This document shows, piece by piece, positions 7,463-15,180 of a DNA stretch of 64,000 bases. Location: positions 1-64,000 of the forward strand of contig NZ_JAJEKE010000016.1 in assembly GCF_024363565.1 (NCBI RefSeq), in the 5' to 3' direction. This DNA is from Lutispora saccharofermentans (lineage in GTDB: Bacteria > Bacillota > Clostridia > Lutisporales > Lutisporaceae). The notes under the pieces are model-generated. The model made no database searches and had not been told where the DNA came from. It saw nothing but the letters and a program-made list of their open reading frames with translations. Within the stretch, counting starts at the first letter, position 1; each line of letters begins with the position of its first letter. A program made the translations under genes and the position numbers.

Positions 7463-7587
7463 GTTGTGCTGGCTGATAAAAGAGTATTTCGCGAAGATGC
7501 TTAGAGTTTGTTAGTTTTGATGCAGCCCTATGCAAGCTTACAAAGTCTTAGTCTCGAAGCTTTATACTTGTTATCAGTTAGCACAAC
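7463..7587. repeat. palindromic intergenic repeat, copy 1
   Basis: A 125-bp element bounded by terminal inverted repeats GTTGTGCTGGCTGATAA and TTATCAGTTAGCACAAC. Inside, a second pair of arms (GCTTAGAGTTTGTTAG and CTTACAAAGTCTTAG) makes the whole unit one long imperfect hairpin. It shares ends and interior with 29901-30070 and its end with 51014-51039. It encodes nothing. It resembles a MITE or a REP-like extragenic element. Confidence 0.7.
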
Positions 7588-7882
7588 AGATTAAAATAAT
7601 TATACCAATTGGCAGGTCTGCCTTCAATATTAGGCAGCCTGTATATTTAATATTGGTCTAACAAATAGTATAATGTTGTATAGGTTATGGAAAACACGGG
7701 GAGGCAGGGAGCACGGATTTTCACGGAATCTTACACGGATTAACACTGAGTAAATACCCCGAAGCCCTGCTATAATACTCGAAACCCGTAACAAGGCCAC
7801 ATGGAAGTGACCCCAGGCTACGCAACACGTAACCGAAAAATGCTTCGCATTTTTTATAAAACACACATACGGAGGGATATAT
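7588..7882. other. intergenic stretch with degenerate CACGGA repeats and a small hairpin
   Basis: Between copy 1 of the repeat and the DUF362 gene there is no credible gene. Around 7712-7748 the motif CACGGA recurs three times and once as CACTGA at 10-12 base spacing. At 7836-7854 AAAAATGC-TTC-GCATTTTT forms a compact hairpin with T and A tracts that could terminate transcription either way. A 78-residue minus-strand ORF here has no recognisable features. Confidence 0.5.
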
Positions 7883-8998
7883 TTGAAATCAAAGGTTTAT
7901 TTTTTTAATATGAGAGCCGGAAAGCCTTCTGAAAGCATATCAAAAAAGGTGGCTAAGCTTTTTGATAAAGCAGGATTCAGTGAAATAGTTGCTCCCGAAA
8001 AGCTGACAGCCATCAAAATCCATTTTGGAGAAAGAGGAAACAACGCTTTCATCAATCCCATATATGCCAGGCAAGTAGTTGACAAAATAAAGCAAAGCGG
8101 AGGCAAGCCTTTTCTCACAGATTCCAATACCTTGTACAAGGGCAGCAGGGCCAACGGGATTGATCATCTTGTTACTGCGGTAGAAAACGGTTTTGCTTAT
8201 GCTGTAGTAAATGCGCCTCTGGTCATATCAGACGGAATTTACAGCAAGGATTCCGTAGATGTACAGATCAGCAAAAAGCATTTTGATACTGTAAAGATTT
8301 CATCTGCCGTTTATTATGCCGACTCAATGATGGTGCTGTCCCATTTCAAGGGCCATGAGACGGCAGGCTTCGGAGGCGCGATAAAGAACATGGCCATGGG
8401 CTGTGCACCGGCAGCAGGCAAGCAGCAGCAGCATTCAACAGCCAAACCCAAAGTAGGCAAGGACTGCAAAGCATGCAGGATGTGCATTAAGAACTGCCCT
8501 GCCGATGCTATAGTGATGGCTGACGGAGCAGCATACATACAGGATGAGAAATGCATAGGCTGCGGAGAATGTGTATCCATGTGCATCTATAATGTGATAA
8601 GGCCTCAGTGGGGGACTGCCATGGACGCATTTATTGAGCGAATGACCGAATATGCCTATGGCGCATGGGCAGCAAAAAAGAATAAAATAGCTTTCATGAA
8701 TTTTATTATGAATGTAACGCCTCTATGCGACTGCGTACCCTGGAGCGATGCTCCCATAGTGCCGGATATAGGCATTTTAGCTTCCTTTGATCCAGTGGCA
8801 ATCGACCAGGCCAGCTATGATCTGGTCAACAAACAGCGCGGCAATGCTCATAGCGAAATCGGCGACTGCGGCTGCGGCATGGAAAGCGGCGAAGATAAGT
8901 TTAAGGCCATGCATCCTGATACAAAGGGAGAGATGCAGCTTTCCTACGGTGAAGAATTGGGCATGGGCACAAGGGAATATGAGCTGATTGAGCTTTAA
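7883..8998 (+). CDS. DUF362 protein with two 4Fe-4S clusters
   Basis: A 371-residue protein starting at TTG with GGAGGG six bases ahead. It has an N-terminal DUF362 region (about 1-190, 290-360) interrupted at about 195-235 by a ferredoxin insert with two cluster motifs, CKACRMCIKNCP and CIGCGECVSMC. DUF362 proteins are widespread in anaerobes and are probably redox proteins. No substrate is established for this type. A further Cys set, CDC and CGCG near the C-terminus, may carry another metal. It is one of the few plus-strand genes and stands alone. Confidence 0.88.
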   Translation: MKSKVYFFNMRAGKPSESISKKVAKLFDKAGFSEIVAPEKLTAIKIHFGERGNNAFINPIYARQVVDKIKQSGGKPFLTDSNTLYKGSRANGIDHLVTAVENGFAYAVVNAPLVISDGIYSKDSVDVQISKKHFDTVKISSAVYYADSMMVLSHFKGHETAGFGGAIKNMAMGCAPAAGKQQQHSTAKPKVGKDCKACRMCIKNCPADAIVMADGAAYIQDEKCIGCGECVSMCIYNVIRPQWGTAMDAFIERMTEYAYGAWAAKKNKIAFMNFIMNVTPLCDCVPWSDAPIVPDIGILASFDPVAIDQASYDLVNKQRGNAHSEIGDCGCGMESGEDKFKAMHPDTKGEMQLSYGEELGMGTREYELIEL

Positions 8999-9001
8999 GG
9001 G

Positions 9002-9166
9002 CTATTCACTCAAAAACATTATTACAGCTAATATTAAAGGCGCAGCAGTAGCTATAAAGGCACCTGCTGCTGCTTTTTTTTCACCCTTTTTCAAGCAGAT
9101 ATAAGCATAGCTGCCCACATATATTGAAGGCAGCAGGAATAATAGCAAGGAATACTTCTTAATCAT
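9002..9166 (-). CDS. 54-residue two-segment membrane protein coupled to gerKC
   Basis: A short ORF whose ATG (9164-9166) overlaps the gerKC stop in an ATGA arrangement and is preceded by AAAAAGGAGGCGGAGA, a very strong ribosome site. The product has two hydrophobic segments, YSLLLFLLPSIYVGSYAYI and AAAGAFIATAAPLILAVIMF, joined by a basic loop LKKGEKK. Small two-helix D-type proteins are known next to several germinant-receptor operons, and position and shape fit that group; this is inference. The gene is below common ORF-length cutoffs. Confidence 0.75.
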   Translation of the reverse strand: MIKKYSLLLFLLPSIYVGSYAYICLKKGEKKAAAGAFIATAAPLILAVIMFLSE

Positions 9167-10428
9167 TCTCCGCCTCCTTTTTGCAGAACCGGTGAGCTCT
9201 TTATCATTGTTCCTGTCCTTCTTATCTTTGCATCCACCGTTACAACTGCCTTAATATCTTTAAATTTCTCAAGCCAATTGTATTTTTCCCATTCTTGTAT
9301 GGTCGAAAAGCGTTTCACCACATAATTGCCGAAGTTAAGAAAATCTACATTTAATTCTTTAGCCTTCTCTATGAGGGCATCTGCTTCCTGCTTTATAGTG
9401 GTCTCAATCAAGCCTTCGAGATATCCGATCATATCCGTTTTCTCATAGTTGATTCTGCTTTGAATGGCGAGTATAGTCCCATCCAATCTTATATTTACAT
9501 AAATAACAGGTTTGCCTTCATCAAACGCTACCTTGACCTTGGGCTCGTTGTGCTGGCTCAGATCAACGGCCACATCCAGGTCAGGCCTTAGAGGGTCATG
9601 ATGGGAAAAAACTCCTCTTTCAAATTCTCCCCGCAGCATCAGCATAACCCTTGTCTCATAACCATCCAGCTTGTGGACCATCTTGTCTCCATCAAATAAA
9701 GCTGTCCCAAAAAGCTCGATATGGTTCCCTCCCTTTCGCGGCAGCTCACCCGCATACCTTTCTCCTATGAAAACCTGTTCAGCGTCTCCCCCTCCGTCAT
9801 TTTTGGGCAAATGGCTGAAATCATTGACTCCAGCCATGATTGCAATAGGCTGTCTATAGGTGGACTTTAAAGAGCTGTAAAAATCGTTGAGCTTAATTTG
9901 GGGAGAGAACCCGGTTTGCTTAGAGATTTCCATGAAGCCTTCCTGCATCTTAGGCATGGACAAACCCACGGCGGGCTTGAGATTATCGATAAAGCTTTCC
10001 GCAGTGCCCTCCGATACTATTACATTCACATTTCTTCGTATTTCTCTGAAGCGTATTATTGGACCCATAACATCTCCGAACTCACCCCGTTCCGCAACCT
10101 CCCTGGATATTATAAGATATTTGGTATGTCTGAAGTTCAGCATTCTTGCCAATGATGTATCCAGCACATTTGTAGCCTTAAAAAAAGCCGGTGCATCTAT
10201 CGTTAAAGTAACATAGTCTGTTTTCCCCTGTTCACTCAATCCCTGCGGCTTGCTGCTGGATCTCATATCGCTGATTTGAAAGCTGAAGCGCCATTTATCC
10301 GCTACACCTTTATCTATACCTATGGTAGTGACATAAGCATAATCATCAACCTCATGGGCATCAAAACAGGAGGATGAGAAAATCGCTATGAAAAATAAAA
10401 TAGATATAAGACTAATTTTTTTTAGCAT
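9163..10428 (-). CDS. gerKC: Ger(x)C family germinant-receptor lipoprotein (GerKC-like)
   Basis: The C subunit of a spore germinant receptor, an inner spore membrane lipoprotein. It has a signal peptide MLKKISLISILFFIAIFSSSC with lipidated Cys21, the family start DAHEVDDYAYVTTIGIDKG, and the long Ger(x)C alpha/beta domains. The frame opens further upstream at 10473, but the ATG at 10428 follows AAAAGGAG and gives a proper signal peptide, so I chose it (421 residues). It overlaps the end of gerKB by 17 bases. Confidence 0.9.
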   Translation of the reverse strand: MLKKISLISILFFIAIFSSSCFDAHEVDDYAYVTTIGIDKGVADKWRFSFQISDMRSSSKPQGLSEQGKTDYVTLTIDAPAFFKATNVLDTSLARMLNFRHTKYLIISREVAERGEFGDVMGPIIRFREIRRNVNVIVSEGTAESFIDNLKPAVGLSMPKMQEGFMEISKQTGFSPQIKLNDFYSSLKSTYRQPIAIMAGVNDFSHLPKNDGGGDAEQVFIGERYAGELPRKGGNHIELFGTALFDGDKMVHKLDGYETRVMLMLRGEFERGVFSHHDPLRPDLDVAVDLSQHNEPKVKVAFDEGKPVIYVNIRLDGTILAIQSRINYEKTDMIGYLEGLIETTIKQEADALIEKAKELNVDFLNFGNYVVKRFSTIQEWEKYNWLEKFKDIKAVVTVDAKIRRTGTMIKSSPVLQKGGGE

Positions 10429-11524
10429 ACGCTTGCTTACTCCTTTTAAAAAAGAACCATATAGGCCATGCAATCAAGATAGGTGTATAAAAGCCTATCC
10501 AGCCAAGCTGTCTGAGATTAGGCACTACATAATCCAGCATTATGGACACAGTAGGCACAATAAGCGCGAGGATATAAACTATAAATGCAAAAGAAACAAT
10601 AATAGGTTTTTTATCATTCATATCAAAAACATGGGTATAGCAGGACACAGCACCATAGAATACAGCAGTCAAACCTATCAATGTACTCAAGTTCCAGGTA
10701 AATATAAAGACTACTTCTATCCTCTGAAAGAACCTTCCATAGTCAATCAGAGAGGCCATTATATATAAAGGGTCCATAAGCTCACCTGCTATAAAGTAAG
10801 GAAAGGACAGTATGGTGGAAAACAATACGGTTGAAATAATTGCACCGGATATTACAATACCCCTGCGGCCTACACTTTTGAAGTCCGTGGTACTATTTAA
10901 TGCTTTTGCAAAAATGCCCAAAAGTATTATCTCACCATAGTCCGAGCTTCTTATAAGCCCGTTTTTCAACGTTGTGCCTGCTCCGTAGCCTAATAAGGGA
11001 TATAATCTATGTGCTTGAAAGCTCTTGGATGACAATAATATTACAATGATAAAGGTCGAAATCAGAGGATAGGAAAAAAGCTTTGCCACTCTCCCTAAGC
11101 TCTCGAGGCCCAGAAAACTGACAAGGACTATGGCTATGATAAATGATCCTACTATAAAGCCAGGGGGAGTCTCATGAAGAAGATATACCTTGGTAGCGTC
11201 AGTAAATTCTCTCAGTGTGATACTTATAGATAAAAGCAAAATTAAACAAAATATAAGGTTAAGCACTGACCCCACCCTTTTGCCCAATGCTTCATCAAAT
11301 ATCTCCATAATGTTCTTCCCCGGATAGGCTTTGACCAATTGAAGCATCAGCCCGAAAACTATCAAGCTAACTGACATGGATATCAGCGTCATATACCAGC
11401 CTGCAGTGCCCACCTTTTGCACGACCGCTGCAATGCTGGTAAAAAACGCTTTACATGCCATTGCATTAACAATGATGCAAAGCATCTCAATATTTCCTAT
11501 TTTGCCTTCCTCCATCATGATCAC
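10412..11524 (-). CDS. gerKB: germinant-receptor permease-like subunit (GerKB-like)
   Basis: A 370-residue GerAB/APC-superfamily membrane protein with about ten hydrophobic segments, beginning with KIGNIEMLCIIVNAMACKAF and ending in a basic tail FFFKRSKQAYAKKN. In germinant receptors the B subunit binds the germinant, usually an amino acid or sugar, within a transporter-like fold. It follows gerKA by 21 bases and overlaps gerKC, so A-B-C order holds. Confidence 0.9.
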   Translation of the reverse strand: MIMMEEGKIGNIEMLCIIVNAMACKAFFTSIAAVVQKVGTAGWYMTLISMSVSLIVFGLMLQLVKAYPGKNIMEIFDEALGKRVGSVLNLIFCLILLLSISITLREFTDATKVYLLHETPPGFIVGSFIIAIVLVSFLGLESLGRVAKLFSYPLISTFIIVILLSSKSFQAHRLYPLLGYGAGTTLKNGLIRSSDYGEIILLGIFAKALNSTTDFKSVGRRGIVISGAIISTVLFSTILSFPYFIAGELMDPLYIMASLIDYGRFFQRIEVVFIFTWNLSTLIGLTAVFYGAVSCYTHVFDMNDKKPIIVSFAFIVYILALIVPTVSIMLDYVVPNLRQLGWIGFYTPILIAWPIWFFFKRSKQAYAKKN

Positions 11525-11545
11525 CTCAAATCCAGCCAGATCTTA

Positions 11546-13138
11546 TTAATTCTTCTTTTTCTTTTTTAGAGCATTTAGTTCATCAGGTCTGTATTTCATA
11601 TATTTTATAGGTTTTGCAAGAATTACATCGGGGCTGTTTCTGAGCTTTGGAGTCACAGGCGCTAAAAATGGGACTCCGAAGGACTTCATGCTGCACATCA
11701 GCGCAAAAAACATAAACATTCCTATGGAAATACCATAAAAGCCTGCCATATATGCTAAAGCAATGAAGAAAAACCTGCTTATCCTTATAGCCATAGACAG
11801 AGGGTAGTCCGGTATAGTAAAGCTGCCTATCCCTGTTGCTGCAACGATTATTATGAGAATGGGACTCACCAAGCCTGCCTGTACGGCAGCCTGCCCCAAT
11901 ATCAAAGCTCCTACAATACCCAGGGTCTGGCTGATAACTCCCGGTACCCTTAGTGCAGCTTCTCTGACAAGCTCAAAGGCCAATTCCATCACAATCAGCT
12001 CCACAATCGTAGGAAAAGGCACTCCCTCCCTGGCAGAGGCTATCGATGCCAAAAGCTCAGAGGATATCATCTCCTGGCTGAACAATACCAGCGCAATATA
12101 AAAGCTTGACAAAAATACAGCTATCAAGATCCCTGCCATCCTTATAATGCTGACAAAGCTTCCATAATACCAGCGAAGATTATTATCTGCGGAAGTATGA
12201 TAAAGAGTAAAGAAGGTTATAGGCATTGCACAAGCAAAAGGCGAACCATCCAGTATTACAAGGACCTTTCCTTCCAAAAGGAAGGATATGGCCCTGTCAG
12301 GTCTTTCTGTGCTGATTATCTGCGGAAAGAGCATCCATCTATTATCCTCGATATACTGCTCCAGCATCCCGCTGCTCAATATAGCTTGTGACTTTACTTT
12401 ATCGATTCTCTTTTTTACTTCTTTCGGAAGCTCAGGATTCACAACTCCATCCTGATATATGACTGCGCATTTTAGATTGCTTTCCGCTCCCACAATCATA
12501 GTTTCTACTATAAGATTTCTATTTTTAAATAACCTTCTCACAATAGAAAGGTTTGTGGGCAAATCCTCAACGAAGCTTTCATGAGATCCTCTCACCACTA
12601 TTTCATTTTCCGGTTTTTCTATGCCTCGCTTTTCATAACCTTCCACTTGCAATAAGACACAAGAATCAAAGCCTTCTAGAAAGAGAGCGCAAAAGCCGCT
12701 TAGTATATCATTTTCAATCTTTTCAAACCGATTTTCTTTAGCAACATCATTGACATTAACAACTTTATTGATCAACATATCAATCAAATCAGCTTCCTCA
12801 GGGTCCAAACCTCTGGTCCCTGTCATAAGGTTCTTCAGGATCACTTCATTCAGGAGCTTTCTATTGACCAAGCCATCCACGAAAATAAGGAAGGCGTCTA
12901 TGCTCCCGCATATTTTGAGCTTTCTCACCGTTATATCGCTGTTCATTGGTATTTTAAAATCCTTCTTAAGCCTTTCAAGATTTTTCTCAAGCATCGAATA
13001 GATGAACGAATCTTCATCATCACCATTGTGCTCACTCTTATCTGCACCTCTGTCATCTTCCCTGGTTTCCAGCAGCTCGAATTTATCTTTTTTAGGCTTA
13101 TCCTTATATATAAATATATTCCAAGGCTTCTTCTGCAT
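11546..13138 (-). CDS. gerKA: GerA-type germinant-receptor subunit (GerKA-like)
   Basis: The A subunit of the germinant receptor, 530 residues. It has a hydrophilic N-terminal domain (1 to about 285) with many Lys, Asp and Glu residues, then a membrane domain. The family hallmark REGVPFPTIVELIVMELAFE is at 371-390, and the C-terminal tail ends in KKKKKN. It forms the ion-release channel with the B and C subunits. The nearest upstream feature is the group II intron, whose 3' end lies about 120 bases before the start codon. The intron may therefore have changed the promoter region. Confidence 0.92.
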   Translation of the reverse strand: MQKKPWNIFIYKDKPKKDKFELLETREDDRGADKSEHNGDDEDSFIYSMLEKNLERLKKDFKIPMNSDITVRKLKICGSIDAFLIFVDGLVNRKLLNEVILKNLMTGTRGLDPEEADLIDMLINKVVNVNDVAKENRFEKIENDILSGFCALFLEGFDSCVLLQVEGYEKRGIEKPENEIVVRGSHESFVEDLPTNLSIVRRLFKNRNLIVETMIVGAESNLKCAVIYQDGVVNPELPKEVKKRIDKVKSQAILSSGMLEQYIEDNRWMLFPQIISTERPDRAISFLLEGKVLVILDGSPFACAMPITFFTLYHTSADNNLRWYYGSFVSIIRMAGILIAVFLSSFYIALVLFSQEMISSELLASIASAREGVPFPTIVELIVMELAFELVREAALRVPGVISQTLGIVGALILGQAAVQAGLVSPILIIIVAATGIGSFTIPDYPLSMAIRISRFFFIALAYMAGFYGISIGMFMFFALMCSMKSFGVPFLAPVTPKLRNSPDVILAKPIKYMKYRPDELNALKKKKKN

Positions 13139-13223
13139 ATAAAGCTCACCATCCCAAAGCTTACCTCAATAAATCTAGTAATAGTCTCCATAAATACGGA
13201 AAATTTATACTAATCGGATAGGA

Positions 13224-13246
13224 GGGAATTAATTATTTTAATTCCC
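13224..13246. other. AT-rich hairpin between gerKA and the intron
   Basis: GGGAATTAA and TTAATTCCC form a perfect 9-bp stem around a 5-base loop, immediately beyond the intron 3' junction. No T-tract follows on either strand, so it is not a clear terminator. It lies in what would be the gerK upstream region. Confidence 0.5.
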
Positions 13247-13255
13247 GACCTTCCA

Positions 13256-15131
13256 GTCGAGTAGCAAAGAGGAGTTTCACCTCAATGCTCTCACGGAACC
13301 GTACGTGAGCCTCTCAGTTCATACGGCTCTTATCATTCGCTCATACAGTATCCCTAGAGAGCCCAATGTGCAAACATGTTGGGTTCTCTTTTTCTAACTT
13401 GGCATAGCCATTCTTCGGCTCTTCGACGGTGTCCGCGGAAATTCTTGTACTTGCACATAGCCCACTTTATCAGGCGTCTTTGCACGCAGTCTAGCGTGCG
13501 TTTCATTGCCGAACGATTGAACTTGCCAAAATAATTCATCCATCCTCGCAGGATGGGATTCAGTACCTCGGCTATCATGTCAATCTTGCTGCCTGTTCTC
13601 TTGTGTATCTCCAAGGTTTTCACTTTGTCCTTTAGTGTCTGTTCAGCCTTCTTGCTTACTGATGCAATAAAATTCATTTGCAGTCTGCCAAGACGGTCTT
13701 TTATCAGCACTTTCCGAAAGGTGTATCCAAGAAAATCAAATTCAGTATTGGGATATTCCTTCTGTCTATCTTTATCTTGGCAATATACAATTTTTGTTTT
13801 CATAGGATGTAATTCTAATTTGCAATCTTTTAACCTTGAATCAATGTCTGCAAAAAGTTGCTTTGCCTCTTGTTCTGTCCTGCAGTGCACCACCGCATCA
13901 TCCGCATATCTTTCAAACGGAATGTGACTGTAGTTCCTTGCCATCCACAGGTCAAAAGCATAGTGCATGAACAGATTCGCTAGTATTGGACTAATAACTC
14001 CACCTTGTGGTGTGCCAGCAGTTCTAAGAATTATCTCTCCTTTTTCCGTTTGAAATGGCGCTTTCAGCCATCTCCCAATGTACAGCAGAATCCACTGTTC
14101 CTTCACATGTTTTCGCACTGCCTTCATCAGCAATTGGTGATCAATGTTATCGAACAGTCCTTTAATATCCAAATCTATGACATAGTCGTATTTCCAACAT
14201 CTCTGCCTTGCCATTCCTATAGCATCTATTGCAGACTTATTGGGTCTGTACCCATAGGAGCCTTCATGGAAGAGTGGCTCCAGAATAGGCTCAACCAATA
14301 GTTTTGCGGTCATCTGTGCGATTGTGTCATCAATGGTGGGAATCCCCAATCTTCTAGTTCCACCATTCTTCTTTGGAATTTCTACTGCCTTGACTGCCTT
14401 AGGAAAGTAGCTTCCAGAACTCATTCGGTTCCACAGTTTGTACAGGTTATCTTTGAGATTTTCTTCGTATTTCTCGAAGTCCATCCCATCAACACCTGCA
14501 CTGCCTTTGTTCGCTTTCACCTTTTTAAATGCATTATTTAAATTGTTCCTATCTAATATTTCCTCAAGCAATCCTTCTCTCGACTCGCTTGCATTGGTGA
14601 TGTTGTTTTCAGTTATCCTTAAAGAATCGTGCACTCCTGCATACACTTCGCTTTCCGAGCTATCCCTTTGCAGTAAGCCCTCAATTTGAGGTTGGCAACA
14701 CTTTATTTCTTTATCAGTAACATTCATTTACTATCATCTCCTAAAGTTCAGCCCTTCCTACATACCGTTAGCTGCATGTAGTACTATGGCATCTGCTGAC
14801 TTCTCACGATAAATCTTATTTCAACCGTATTCCATACTCTGTTTCCATACGTCCGTGAGACCTCCCCAGGTAAGAGCGCAATCTTTCCTTCCATATATCT
14901 GCTACATTTACACCATATGCTTCCGAATAGTTTTGGGCTTTAATTTGTTTTGCAATCTTACCCAGCATATATATGCCTGATGTAGTTTCTGTTCGTCAGA
15001 CCAGAATTTTGCCTTAAGCTTCCTTCAGATTCCACTTCACAATGGGCACCCTTGCTCTTGGCTATGTGCTTGGCACTATTAACCCGCACTCGGGACTTTC
15101 ACCCGTTAGATTGCGCCCATGCTGGGCGCAC
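13256..15131 (-). mobile_element. group II intron inserted in the trkH terminator
   Basis: The minus strand begins at 15131 with GTGCGCCCAGCATGGGCG, which matches the GUGYG 5' consensus. It ends near 13256 with domain V (GAGCCGTATG, then ACGTACGGTTC at about 13287-13327) and a domain VI stem (GAGGTGAAACTCCTC), closing in GAC. Length is about 1.88 kb and the maturase sits in domain IV. The 5' exon ends in the six-T tract of the trkH terminator. Insertion behind terminator hairpins and lack of an endonuclease domain suggest class IIC. The exact 3' junction is uncertain by a few bases. Confidence 0.88.
13354..14727 (-). CDS. ltrA: group II intron reverse transcriptase/maturase
   Basis: A 457-residue intron-encoded protein that splices and retrotransposes its host intron. 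It has RT blocks with GIPTIDD, GYRPNKSA, DIKGLFDNID, TPQGGVISP and the catalytic YADD at 274-277. A maturase X domain (GIIM, about 345-425) follows, ending in REPNMFAHWAL. No HNH endonuclease follows, so mobility would rely on single-stranded or structured DNA targets. The reading frame is intact, so the element may still be active. Confidence 0.95.
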   Translation of the reverse strand: MNVTDKEIKCCQPQIEGLLQRDSSESEVYAGVHDSLRITENNITNASESREGLLEEILDRNNLNNAFKKVKANKGSAGVDGMDFEKYEENLKDNLYKLWNRMSSGSYFPKAVKAVEIPKKNGGTRRLGIPTIDDTIAQMTAKLLVEPILEPLFHEGSYGYRPNKSAIDAIGMARQRCWKYDYVIDLDIKGLFDNIDHQLLMKAVRKHVKEQWILLYIGRWLKAPFQTEKGEIILRTAGTPQGGVISPILANLFMHYAFDLWMARNYSHIPFERYADDAVVHCRTEQEAKQLFADIDSRLKDCKLELHPMKTKIVYCQDKDRQKEYPNTEFDFLGYTFRKVLIKDRLGRLQMNFIASVSKKAEQTLKDKVKTLEIHKRTGSKIDMIAEVLNPILRGWMNYFGKFNRSAMKRTLDCVQRRLIKWAMCKYKNFRGHRRRAEEWLCQVRKREPNMFAHWAL

Positions 15132-15138
15132 AAAAAAT

Positions 15139-15169
15139 AAGTCTCTGAATCGCAAAGATTCAGAGACTT
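15139..15169 (-). terminator. trkH terminator, target site of the intron
   Basis: AAGTCTCTGAATC pairs with GATTCAGAGACTT around a 5-base loop; on the minus strand it is followed by ATTTTTT and then directly by the intron's GTGCG. The stem is intact, so termination may still work with the T-tract as 5' exon. Confidence 0.85.
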
Positions 15170-15180
15170 TAATATAAAAC

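Noticed and set aside
7630..7866. 78-codon minus-strand ORF upstream of the DUF362 gene
   Set aside because: It covers repeat-like intergenic DNA and a hairpin, has no credible ribosome site and no recognisable domain.
12943..13191. 82-codon minus-strand ORF overlapping the gerKA start
   Set aside because: It is out of frame with gerKA, low in complexity and lacks a ribosome site. gerKA in its own frame has the family sequence.
13224..13246. Terminator for the intron or gerK region
   Set aside because: The stem is AT-rich and no T-tract follows on either strand.
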